A stretch of DNA of 64,000 nucleotides, from assembly GCA_905221545.1 (NCBI GenBank), contig CAJNDO010000002.1, forward strand, positions 124,001 to 188,000, given 5' to 3'. The notes under the pieces are model-generated. The model worked only from the letters and a program-made list of their open reading frames with translations, searched no databases and was not told the DNA's origin. Source of the DNA: a bacterium (GTDB taxonomy: Bacteria > Bacillota > Bacilli > Lactobacillales > Streptococcaceae). The translations under genes and the position numbers were made by a program. Positions 53,691-62,200 of the stretch are shown in pieces (position 1 is the stretch's first letter; every line of letters starts with the position of its first letter).

Positions 53691-53719
53691 TTGTAATATG
53701 GTAACATAAGTGCTAAAAT
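53691..53719 (+). promoter_or_regulatory. Promoter of the MFS transporter gene
   Basis: TTGTAA, 17 nt, TAAAAT with an extended TGC. The start near 53726 leaves a leader of about 175 nt. A short boxA-like scrap (CGATTTTCGAAGAGTATTC, 53662-53680) lies just upstream. Confidence 0.6.
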
Positions 53720-53796
53720 AAACGAGAAAACTCGCAATAGAAACCGCAGAACCGCTATTTTCCGGTATCATTTCATAAATCATTAAGGGAACAATA

Positions 53797-53874
53797 ATGG
53801 CATTGAAGAATGCTTCTAAAAGGAGTGGAGATCATGTAAGGCACAGATTAACAAGTGACGGACAAAAGAAATAA
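53797..53874 (+). CDS. Possible 25-codon leader peptide before the MFS gene
   Basis: ATG with AAGGGA 6 nt upstream, 25 sense codons ending in TAA (peptide begins MALKNASKRSG and ends TSDGQKK). It lies in the 175-nt leader and its 3' part runs through the left arm of the hairpin in front of the MFS ribosome-binding site, as in attenuated drug-exporter genes. Coding is unproven. Confidence 0.35.
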   Translation: MALKNASKRSGDHVRHRLTSDGQKK

Positions 53875-53889
53875 TAATACACTTGTTAA
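53848..53889 (+). promoter_or_regulatory. Hairpin abutting the MFS ribosome-binding site
   Basis: Perfect 10-bp stem TTAACAAGTG / CACTTGTTAA with a 22-nt loop. The 3' arm ends one base before the GGAG (53891-53894) of the MFS gene, so its folding would affect translation initiation. Confidence 0.55.
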
Positions 53890-53899
53890 AGGAGAAAAG

Positions 53900-55096
53900 A
53901 TGTTAATAAGAAATTATCGGAAAAATATTGGCCTGATGGCCGGAGTTGAGTTTTTTGCATTTTTAGGGATTACCAGTTTTTGGATTCTCTTTCTCAGTCA
54001 AAACGGAATGTCTCTTTGGCAGATTGGACTTCTGGAAAGTATTTTTCATACGACCAGTCTTCTCTGTGAAATTCCATCTGGAATGTTAGCTGACCGCTAT
54101 TCCTATAAGACCAATCTTTATTTAAGTCGAATAGCAGGGATTGTGTCTTCTATTCTCATGTTGGCTGGGCAGGGAAATTTTTGGATTTATGCCCTAGCTA
54201 TGGCGGTGAGTGCCTTGTCTTATAATTTTGATTCAGGAACAAGCGCAGCAATGGTCTATGACTCGGCTGTAGAGGCTGGACTAAAGGAGCGTTATCTATC
54301 CATTTCGAGCTTCCTATCAGGAGTGTCAGAAGGAACTCGGTCTTTGGGGACAGTTTTGGCAGGATTTTTTGTTCATGGCCAATTGCACCTGACCTACTAT
54401 ATCATGATTGCCACTTCTATCATAGTTCTTTTCCTGATTTGGATGCTGAAAGAACCAAGTGTCAAGGTAGAAAAAGCTGATAGTGTGACCATGAAACAGA
54501 TTATTTGGACTGTTAAGGATGAGTTGAAGCGAAATCCCATGCTCTTCAACTGGATGATTTTGTCTCAGATTGTCGGAGTACTCATGTGCATGTTTTATTT
54601 TTACTATCAAAATCAGTTACCAGATTTAAGTGGTTGGCAAATTTCAGCAGTTATGCTACTTGGTAGTCTCTTAAATATCGTCGCAGTCTATCTAGCGAGT
54701 AAGATTGGCAAGAATTATGCTGCCTTGAAGCTTTTCCCTATCCTCGTCCTGCTGACTGGAGTCACCTATATGCTGTCCTACTTTGGAACACCTCTAATCT
54801 ATATTTTGATTTATTTGATTAGCAATGCTCTATATGCTCTTTTTCAGCCGATTTTTGACAATGATTTGCAAGAGCGGCTCCCAAGTGAAGTAAGGGCAAC
54901 CATGCTGAGTGTCTACTCTATGATGTTTAGCCTGAGTATGATTGTGTTCTTTCCACTGACAGGCTGGTTGATTGATCATTTAGGCTTTGTGCTAATATTT
55001 CTTTATCTAGGCTTCTTTTTAGTCATGATTGGCCTTCTACTGCCTGTCTTTTTAGGAAAAATGGCTAAAAGAATGGATGATAAAGTGATTCTATAA
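53900..55096 (+). CDS. MFS transporter
   Basis: The 398-residue protein has twelve hydrophobic segments. The loop between helices 2 and 3 reads SGMLADRYSYKT, matching the MFS motif GxLaDrxGrk. Helix 1 begins GLMAGVEFFAFLGITSFWIL. It is a likely drug or metabolite exporter, but the substrate is unknown. The start at 53900 has AAGGAG 6 nt upstream; a GTG at 53855 would put 15 residues over the hairpin and is less likely. It has its own promoter and terminator and a long structured leader. Confidence 0.88.
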   Translation: MLIRNYRKNIGLMAGVEFFAFLGITSFWILFLSQNGMSLWQIGLLESIFHTTSLLCEIPSGMLADRYSYKTNLYLSRIAGIVSSILMLAGQGNFWIYALAMAVSALSYNFDSGTSAAMVYDSAVEAGLKERYLSISSFLSGVSEGTRSLGTVLAGFFVHGQLHLTYYIMIATSIIVLFLIWMLKEPSVKVEKADSVTMKQIIWTVKDELKRNPMLFNWMILSQIVGVLMCMFYFYYQNQLPDLSGWQISAVMLLGSLLNIVAVYLASKIGKNYAALKLFPILVLLTGVTYMLSYFGTPLIYILIYLISNALYALFQPIFDNDLQERLPSEVRATMLSVYSMMFSLSMIVFFPLTGWLIDHLGFVLIFLYLGFFLVMIGLLLPVFLGKMAKRMDDKVIL

Positions 55097-55111
55097 AGTA
55101 AAGAACTTACG

Positions 55112-55140
55112 AAAACTTGAGTGCCAAGCTCAGGTTTTTT
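55112..55140 (+). terminator. Terminator after the MFS gene
   Basis: AAACTTGAG / CTCAGGTTT with one mismatch and a 7-nt loop, followed by TTTTTT. Confidence 0.7.
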
Positions 55141-55234
55141 AATAGGTTGATTTTGGAGCTGTCTTTACTTTTCTTGCTCGGTTTTAATCAAGAAAAATCT
55201 GTTTGCTTTGAAGGGAGAAATAGAATTGGTTGCT

Positions 55235-55348
55235 TATACTCAATGAAAATCAAAGAGCAAACTAGGAAGCTAGCCGCAGGTTGCTCAAAGCACAGCTTTG
55301 AGGTTGCAGATAAAGCTGCGTGGTTTGAAGAGGTTTTCGAAGAGTATT
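55235..55348 (-). repeat. BOX element, reverse orientation
   Basis: On the minus strand: ATACTCTTCGAAAACCTCTT (boxA), a shortened centre with ATCTGCAACCTCAAAGCTGT and boxC ending TTTGATTTTCATTGAGTATA. An open frame over this element is not a gene. Confidence 0.8.
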
Positions 55349-55359
55349 CTTGCATTCAC

Positions 55360-55388
55360 TTGTAATAAAGCTCAATAGATGGTAAAAT
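55360..55388 (+). promoter_or_regulatory. Promoter of ypmB-aspB-asnS, predicting a leaderless mRNA
   Basis: TTGTAA, 17 nt, TAAAAT with an extended TGG. The -10 ends 6 nt before the GTG at 55395. No ribosome-binding site fits in between. Confidence 0.6.
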
Positions 55389-55394
55389 AGACGA

Positions 55395-55883
55395 GTGAAA
55401 AAAAGACAAAACAAAGCAAAAAATAATCTACTGTGGCAGTATGGTCTAGGGATGACGATTTTGTTTGTGGTTATCAGTGCTTCCTTTCTGTATCTGGTGT
55501 TTCTGAGTATGAAACCCTATCAAACAGCTAAAAGTGAAGGAGAAAAATTAGCTCAGCAGTATGCAGGATTAGAGCAGGCTGATCAGGTTGACTTATACAA
55601 TGGCTTGGAATCTTATTACAGCGTTCTTGGTCGTAATAAAAAACAAGAAGCACTTGCTGTCCTGATTGGGAAAGATGACCATAAGATTTACGTTTATCAG
55701 CTGAATCAAGGTGTTTCACAAGAAAAAGCAGAAGCGGTTTCTAAGGAAAAAGGAGATGGCGAGATTGACAAGATAACCTTTGGCCGTTATAAAGATAAGC
55801 CAATCTGGGAAGTCAAGTCAGGCTCTAATTTTTATCTAGTAGATTTTGAAACAGGAGCATTGGTCAATAAGGAGGGCCTATGA
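55395..55883 (+). CDS. YpmB-like membrane-anchored protein (DUF5590)
   Basis: The 162-residue protein has a basic N-terminus, one membrane helix (GMTILFVVISASFLYLVFL, about residues 19-37) and an extracellular PepSY-like domain ending KPIWEVKSGSNFYLVDFETG. It matches B. subtilis YpmB, which also lies directly before aspB and asnS. Its role is unknown; PepSY-type domains often modulate peptidases. The GTG start at 55395 coincides with the expected transcription start. The stop overlaps aspB by 4 nt (ATGA). Confidence 0.82.
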   Translation: MKKRQNKAKNNLLWQYGLGMTILFVVISASFLYLVFLSMKPYQTAKSEGEKLAQQYAGLEQADQVDLYNGLESYYSVLGRNKKQEALAVLIGKDDHKIYVYQLNQGVSQEKAEAVSKEKGDGEIDKITFGRYKDKPIWEVKSGSNFYLVDFETGALVNKEGL

Positions 55884-57067
55884 AACTATCCAACCGTGTT
55901 TTAGAAATGGAAGAAAGTGTAACCTTGGCTGCTGGAGCCCGTGCCAAAGCACTCAAGGCTGAGGGAAGAGATATCCTGTCTCTAACCTTGGGTGAGCCAG
56001 ATTTCACTACTCCAAAAAATATCCAAGATGCCGCCATTGCATCGATTCAAGATGGGCGTGCTTCTTTTTATACAGTAACCTCAGGTCTGCCAGAACTTAA
56101 GGCTGCGGTCAATAGCTACTTTGAGCGTTTTTACGGCTATTCTGTAGCGCCAAATCAAGTGACAGTAGCTGCAGGAGCCAAATATTCTCTCTATACCTTC
56201 TTTATGGCTGTGGTCAATCCAGGTGATGAAGTGATTATCCCAACCCCTTACTGGGTGAGTTATGGAGACCAGGTCAAGATGGCTGAGGGTGTCCCAGTCT
56301 TTGTTCCTGCTAAGGAAGACAATCATTTTAAGGTGACTGTAGAGCAGTTGGAAGCAGCTCGCACAGACAAAACCAAGGTTTTGGTGCTAAATTCGCCATC
56401 TAATCCTACAGGTATGATTTACACTCGCGAGGAACTCTTGGCAATCGGGAATTGGGCTGTAGAAAAGGATATTCTTATCCTAGCAGATGATATCTATGGG
56501 CGCTTGGTCTATAATGGTCATGAATTTACACCGATTTCTAGCCTATCGGAAGCGATTCGCAAGCAAACAGTTGTCATCAATGGTGTATCTAAGACCTATG
56601 CTATGACAGGTTGGAGGATTGGCTATGCCGTTGGAGAAGCAGACATTATCGCTGCCATGTCTAAGATTGCAGGTCAAACAACCTCTAATCCGTCAGCAGT
56701 AGCCCAGTATGCAGCGGTTGAGGCTCTATCAGGTGAGCAAGATACTGTAGAACGCATGCGTCAGGCTTTTGAAGAACGCCTCAATACCATTTATCCCCTT
56801 CTTGCAGAAGTGCCTGGATTTGAAGTAGTCAAACCGCAAGGAGCCTTCTATCTCTTCCCAAATGTCAAAAAGGCAATGGAGATGAAAGGTTATACGGATG
56901 TGACTGAGTTTACAACTGCTATCCTAGAAGAAGCCGAAGTGGCCTTGGTAACAGGAGCAGGTTTTGGAGCGCCAGAAAATGTACGCCTCAGCTATGCGAC
57001 AGACCTAGAAACGCTTAAAGAGGCAGTTAAACGCTTGAAAGCATTTATGGGGAGTGAGAATGATTGA
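55880..57067 (+). CDS. aspB: Aspartate/aromatic aminotransferase (class I)
   Basis: The 395-residue PLP enzyme makes aspartate from oxaloacetate. It has the N-terminal LTLGEPDFTTPKNI, NSPSNPTGMIYTREEL with the conserved Asn, ADDIYGRLVYNG with the Asp that contacts PLP, and the PLP lysine in GVSKTYAMTGWRIGYA (about residues 234-249); the Arg of the C-terminal NVRLSYAT binds the substrate carboxylate. It sits between ypmB and asnS, as in B. subtilis, so aspartate supply is linked to asparaginyl-tRNA formation. It overlaps the VOC gene by 8 nt. Confidence 0.95.
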   Translation: MKLSNRVLEMEESVTLAAGARAKALKAEGRDILSLTLGEPDFTTPKNIQDAAIASIQDGRASFYTVTSGLPELKAAVNSYFERFYGYSVAPNQVTVAAGAKYSLYTFFMAVVNPGDEVIIPTPYWVSYGDQVKMAEGVPVFVPAKEDNHFKVTVEQLEAARTDKTKVLVLNSPSNPTGMIYTREELLAIGNWAVEKDILILADDIYGRLVYNGHEFTPISSLSEAIRKQTVVINGVSKTYAMTGWRIGYAVGEADIIAAMSKIAGQTTSNPSAVAQYAAVEALSGEQDTVERMRQAFEERLNTIYPLLAEVPGFEVVKPQGAFYLFPNVKKAMEMKGYTDVTEFTTAILEEAEVALVTGAGFGAPENVRLSYATDLETLKEAVKRLKAFMGSEND

Positions 57068-57425
57068 TCATTTTGAAATTAAGGTAAAGGATTTACAAAT
57101 TTCAGAAGGATTTTATAGGAGTTTTCTCTCTCCTTTGGGCTATAAATTGGCTTTTAGGACTAGTTCTCTAATCAGTTTTCTTGCCCCGAACAGCCCTCAT
57201 CCTGGTGGTGATTTTTGGTTGGCTCAGGGGACACAAGATCCTATTCACTTTGCTTTTTTAGCAGAAAATAAGGAAGAGGTTCAGGCTTGTTATGAGGCTG
57301 GCTTAGAGGCAGGTGGGCGAGACAATGGGGCTCCTGGCTATCGCAGTGAGCATCCGATTTACTATGCTGCTTTTATGATTGACCCAGATGGGAACAATAT
57401 AGAAGTGGTTTGCCATAAAGAATAA
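57060..57425 (+). CDS. VOC (glyoxalase/bleomycin resistance) family protein
   Basis: A 121-residue vicinal-oxygen-chelate protein with two beta-alpha-beta-beta-beta modules: IDHFEIKVKDLQISEGFYRS at the start (His as metal ligand) and YYAAFMIDPDGNNIEVVCH at the end (Glu as metal ligand). HFAFLAENKEEV supplies the middle His. The substrate is unknown. The ATG at 57060 is preferred to the GTG at 57054 since GGGGAGTGAG precedes it. It lies inside the aspB-asnS operon, overlapping aspB. Confidence 0.85.
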   Translation: MIDHFEIKVKDLQISEGFYRSFLSPLGYKLAFRTSSLISFLAPNSPHPGGDFWLAQGTQDPIHFAFLAENKEEVQACYEAGLEAGGRDNGAPGYRSEHPIYYAAFMIDPDGNNIEVVCHKE

Positions 57426-57443
57426 AAAAGAAAAGGAAAAATA

Positions 57444-58787
57444 ATGACAAAACGTGTAACGATTATTGATGTAAAAGACTATGTTGGTCAGGAAGTGACG
57501 ATTGGCGCTTGGGTTGCCAACAAATCAGGAAAAGGGAAAATTGCCTTCTTGCAATTGCGCGATGGAACAGCCTTCTTCCAAGGTGTGGCCTTTAAACCAA
57601 ACTTTGTCGAAAAATTTGGTGAAGAAGTGGGACTTGAGAAGTTTGATGTTATCAAACGCTTGAGCCAAGAAACTTCTGTTTATGTGACAGGGATTGTCAA
57701 AGAAGACGAACGTTCTAAGTTTGGCTATGAGTTGGATATCACAGACATCGAAGTGATCGGTGAGTCTCAAGACTACCCAATCACACCCAAAGAACACGGA
57801 ACAGACTTCTTGATGGACAACCGTCACTTGTGGCTTCGCTCTCGTAAGCAAGTAGCGGTTATGCAAATCCGTAACGCTATTATCTATGCAACTTATGAGT
57901 TCTTTGACAAGAACGGCTTTATGAAGTTTGATAGCCCAATTCTTTCAGGAAATGCGGCAGAAGATTCAACAGAACTCTTTGAGACAGACTACTTCGGAAC
58001 GCCAGCTTACTTGAGCCAATCAGGTCAGCTTTACCTTGAAGCAGGGGCTATGGCTCTTGGTCGTGTCTTTGACTTTGGTCCAGTATTCCGTGCTGAAAAA
58101 TCAAAAACGCGCCGTCACTTGACTGAGTTCTGGATGATGGACGCAGAGTACTCATACTTGACACACGATGAATCACTTGACTTGCAAGAAGCTTATGTGA
58201 AAGCTCTTCTACAAGGTGTTCTTGACCGTGCGCCTCAAGCCTTGGAAACCTTGGAACGTGATACAGAACTTTTGAAACGCTACATTGCAGAGCCATTCAA
58301 ACGCATCACTTACGATCAAGCCATTGACCTCTTGCAAGAGCATGAAAATGATGAAGATGCTGACTACGAGCATCTTGAGCATGGCGATGACTTTGGTTCA
58401 CCACACGAAACGTGGATTTCAAACCACTTTGGTGTACCAACATTTGTCATGAACTACCCAGCAGCCATCAAGGCCTTCTACATGAAACCAGTTCCTGGAA
58501 ATCCAGAGCGCGTGCTTTGTGCAGACTTGCTTGCCCCAGAAGGATACGGAGAAATCATCGGTGGATCTATGCGTGAGGAAGACTACGATGCCCTTGTTGC
58601 TAAGATGGATGAACTTGGCATGGATCGTACAGAGTATGAATTCTACCTTGACCTTCGTAAATACGGTACAGTCCCACATGGAGGATTTGGTATCGGTATC
58701 GAACGTATGGTAACCTTTGCAGCAGGAACAAAACACATTCGTGAAGCTATTCCATTCCCACGTATGTTGCACCGTATCAAACCATAA
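57444..58787 (+). CDS. asnS: Asparaginyl-tRNA synthetase
   Basis: The 447-residue class IIb enzyme charges tRNA-Asn. The N-terminal OB-fold binds the anticodon ([20 protein letters not shown], about residues 16-35). Motif 2 is [21 protein letters not shown], here cited as [15 protein letters not shown] (about 214-228), and motif 3 is [10 protein letters not shown] (about 412-421). The insert [20 protein letters not shown] is acidic. It is the last gene of the ypmB-aspB-VOC-asnS run, followed by a terminator. No T-box leader is seen. Confidence 0.97.
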   Translation: MTKRVTIIDVKDYVGQEVTIGAWVANKSGKGKIAFLQLRDGTAFFQGVAFKPNFVEKFGEEVGLEKFDVIKRLSQETSVYVTGIVKEDERSKFGYELDITDIEVIGESQDYPITPKEHGTDFLMDNRHLWLRSRKQVAVMQIRNAIIYATYEFFDKNGFMKFDSPILSGNAAEDSTELFETDYFGTPAYLSQSGQLYLEAGAMALGRVFDFGPVFRAEKSKTRRHLTEFWMMDAEYSYLTHDESLDLQEAYVKALLQGVLDRAPQALETLERDTELLKRYIAEPFKRITYDQAIDLLQEHENDEDADYEHLEHGDDFGSPHETWISNHFGVPTFVMNYPAAIKAFYMKPVPGNPERVLCADLLAPEGYGEIIGGSMREEDYDALVAKMDELGMDRTEYEFYLDLRKYGTVPHGGFGIGIERMVTFAAGTKHIREAIPFPRMLHRIKP

Positions 58788-58794
58788 GAACAGG

Positions 58795-58818
58795 AAAACG
58801 CCCATGTGGCGTTTTTTT
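58795..58818 (+). terminator. Terminator after asnS
   Basis: AAAACGCC / GGCGTTTT with a CATGT loop and further T. Confidence 0.85.
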
Positions 58819-59066
58819 CATGGAAAGGTCTAGAAGCGAAAGAAAATATTATCAGGTATTCAAAATCTTGATAATAGGCAGTTTTCGTGAAAATCTTTAC
58901 TTCGTTTTCTTATAAAATTGAATTTTTACTAGAAATATACTATTAGTTATTCAGAATAGAGTTACATATCCTAGTACATTGATGTTATTATTTAAAAATT
59001 TGTGCATGTTCTATTGTATTAAAGGAAACATTAGATTTAAACGATAAAAATATATAGACATGAAAC

Positions 59067-59095
59067 TTGAATTAATAATAGTGGCATGATACAAT
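59067..59095 (+). promoter_or_regulatory. Promoter of the second CshA-like adhesin gene
   Basis: TTGAAT, 17 nt, TACAAT with an extended TGA. The start near 59102 gives a ~145-nt leader, the same length as in the first adhesin gene. The 250 bp before it (58819-59066) are AT-rich with nothing I can name. Confidence 0.65.
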
Positions 59096-59143
59096 ATTAA
59101 GTGATATTGATAATTGTTGGGCAACCCTTTTTAAGATGATATC

Positions 59144-59187
59144 CTCTTAATATTGCTAAAAAATTTAAGGGGGGGGGCTTTTTATTT
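59144..59187 (+). promoter_or_regulatory. Leader hairpin with 9-G homopolymer and U-rich run (candidate phase-variable switch)
   Basis: CCTCTTAA (59144-59151) can pair with TTAAGGGG at the start of the G run (59165-59172); nine G (59169-59177) are followed by CTTTTTATTTGTCT. The block from TTAATATTGCTAAAA to TTTTTATTTGTCT is shared with the first adhesin leader apart from the number of G. Confidence 0.5.
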
Positions 59188-59246
59188 GTCTGTATATTTC
59201 AATTCAATATTTAAAAAATATGGATAAAAGGAGGTTGTAAGTCTAA

Positions 59247-62200
59247 ATGAAAGGCAAACAACAAGATTTTCGAACGGAAAAGTATATTCGTTACGGTATT
59301 CGTAAGTATAGTTTTGGAGCAGCATCAGTAGCAATTGCGGCTGGTTTGATGTTCCTAGGTAACGGTGCGGTATCAGCGACAGAGGTACAAGGTGCCGAAA
59401 CTACAGTAGCAACAGCTCCAGTTGAAAAAACTGATCGGAATATTACAGAAGTAAAGCCAGAAACTGAAAAAACTGCAGAAGCAAAACCTGAAGTTAAAGC
59501 AGAAGAGACTAAAAAAGTAAGTAAGGCAACCCTTGAAGCAAGTATTGCCACTTTAGAATCTAAACTTTCAACTGCTAAGTATGCGGATGCTTCAGTTGTA
59601 TCCAATGTTCGTGAAGCTTTAGCAACTGCAAAAGCTGTTTTGGCTAATGAAACAGCTAAGCAAGAAGAGGTAGATATCCAAAAAGATATTCTCTCTGCAT
59701 TGGGAACAGTTGTAACTGAGTCACATAAACTTGGATTAGAGAAAGAACAGGCTGATAAAGATAAGGCGGCCAAAGAAGAAGCAGAAAGAAACGCTACACC
59801 AACAGCAAAAGCAGTTTCAGCTGCAACGACTATCTTGACACAAGTCTCTTCAGAAGCTGATGTAACCAATACCCTTGCTGCTACAGAACTTCGTAAGAAG
59901 GAAGTAACGGAAGAAGCTCGAGTAGCAGTTGAAGCGGCGGTGGCCAAGAACAAAGCTGTACTTGACGAATCTAAAGTTCTTTTAGCTGATAAGAGTGTCA
60001 CAAAGGAACAAGTAGATGCCCAATTAGCTCGCTTGAATGAATCAATTCTTGCGGTTTACAGTGAACTGAAAAAAGCAGGAATTGGTCGTGATGGTAAATT
60101 TGAAGTGGCCTTAGCTGATGTAGCTGAAAAAGTGGATGAGGCGCCATTAACAGAAGCTGAACAAGCTGATCACTGGAAAAAATATATTGACAAAAATACT
60201 GAACGCTTAAAACACCAAATTAAATGGTTCGATATTACAAATAAAAATGCAGTAGTAGAAAACCTAGATGCAGGTGGTAAATTAAAAGTTGGAACGAAGT
60301 TCAAACAAGAATTAACTCCTGGATATGTTGTAGAACTGGAAGTTACAGCGCTAAAACCATTTAACGCAACAGACGTTTATAAAGAACGTGGTGGAGCAGG
60401 ATACGATCCAGATGCTAAAAACGTGTATAAAGATGGTACACCAGCAGAAATTAAAGTCGTTCGTCAAGGTGGATACTCTGTAGCGAAAACAAACGGGCTT
60501 GATACTGGTGGAACGACAGTAATCCAATCTGTAAAAGATGGAGCGAACGTTGGGGTAGAATTCAAAGTTAAAGCAACTTTAAATGGTAAAGAAGTACCAG
60601 CGAACGTTGTATTTGCAACAGGGGAAGAAGCAGGTTCATCTGAGATTGAAATCTACAAAACAGATGGTGATGGATTCGAATTAGTAACTGAATTATCAAA
60701 TACAACTTATAGAGTGCCGACTGCACGTTCTTATACTGCAGAATCATATGATAACCGTTATAACTTAACTCCAGTAGGAAATGGTCAAGGTCGTCAATTA
60801 GGTAACTCATATACAATGGAAGGTTCTGGTAAACCTGCCTTTTCAGCATTTATCGCTGATAAAGCAAAAGGTTTCCGCTCAACAGAAATTACAGAAGATA
60901 CTGTATCTACAGTAACGGATAAAGATGGTACAGTTTATAGTGATGGTTTAGGAACACAAGTATTCGGACCAGCAACAACTCACCGTGATTCTGGTATGTC
61001 TACTCCAGTTGTTATGACTCGTAATGCGAAAAATGTAGGAATTTATATCTTATCATCTGGGCAACAAGGGGCTATGTTAGGATTCATGGTACTTGATGAA
61101 GGGGATGCTCCAGCTTCATACGGTAAAGTAGGACATGCTATCGCTAAAAACCCTGGAATCACACAACCTTACTTAGGTTCAAAAGAGCCAGATATCGATA
61201 TCCGTACAGAACCAATCACAGATGAAACAGCGTTCAAATATGATGATGTCAACGGTGAAGGCGCCGACGAAGGTGCACGCCAATTAATGGGTGATAAAGT
61301 AGCTCAAGGCGACAACTATAAATTGAAAAAAGTAAATGATGGAACTTACTCAATGACATTTGACGCTCACTTAGGTGGCGGAAAAAATGCATTCGTTAAT
61401 GGATGGATTGACTTTAACAACAATGGTAAATTCGATGCAAACGAAGGTGCTGGAGCTGTTGAAGTAACAAAAGACGGAGAAGTGACATTAACTTGGACAA
61501 CTCCTGTTCAAAACTTAGACGTAACTGCGACTAAATTAGCAACTCGTCTACGTATCGCAAATGATAAAGCGGACGTTAAAGAAGCGACAGGAATTGCATA
61601 CTCTGGGGAAGTAGAAGATTTCCAAATCCAACAAACAATTCCACCACGTGGTACAAAAGAAGAAACTTATGGTGTTCAAGGAGCAACTCAAAATTCTACT
61701 GTTCAGTTCAACGCTTATGGAAATAAAGACTATAACTTTGAAGAAAAAGCAACAATTGATGAAACAGTTCAACCACAAATTGTTAAGCCTGATGGATCAG
61801 TTGTAACAGAAGCTGAATTAGTAGATGGTTACTATGTAGTACCTGGACAAGGTAAATATAAAGTTACAGCTAAAGGAAAAGACGTTAATGTAGAATTCGT
61901 TCCAGAAGATACTTTCGTTGGAGATGCAGATGGAATTACAATCCGTCGTACAGATATTAATGGAAACACAACTGGATGGGGTAAAACTGGTAAAGAAATC
62001 ATCAACGGTGAAGGTGAAAACAGAGACCAATTAACTCTAATCAGTGATCAAGTAACACCAGAAGGTGCTGCTGAAAAAGGTTCAATGGATGGACGTTATA
62101 TCCCTCACGTAATGAAACGTGAAATCGAAGATGGAAAAGAAAAATCGAACGATATTCAAGGGGCAAAACAAACAAGAACTCCTGAATTCAAAGATACTGC

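Noticed and set aside
53855..53899. GTG at 53855 as the start of the MFS protein
   Set aside because: It would translate through the hairpin loop, and the ATG at 53900 has a proper AAGGAG and a typical N-terminus.
55117..55365. 82-residue frame between the MFS gene and ypmB
   Set aside because: Its second half is the BOX element and its start overlaps the MFS terminator; no ribosome-binding site.
57444..58787. T-box control of asnS
   Set aside because: The gene is inside an operon with only 18 nt before it, and the operon promoter appears leaderless, so there is no room for a T-box.
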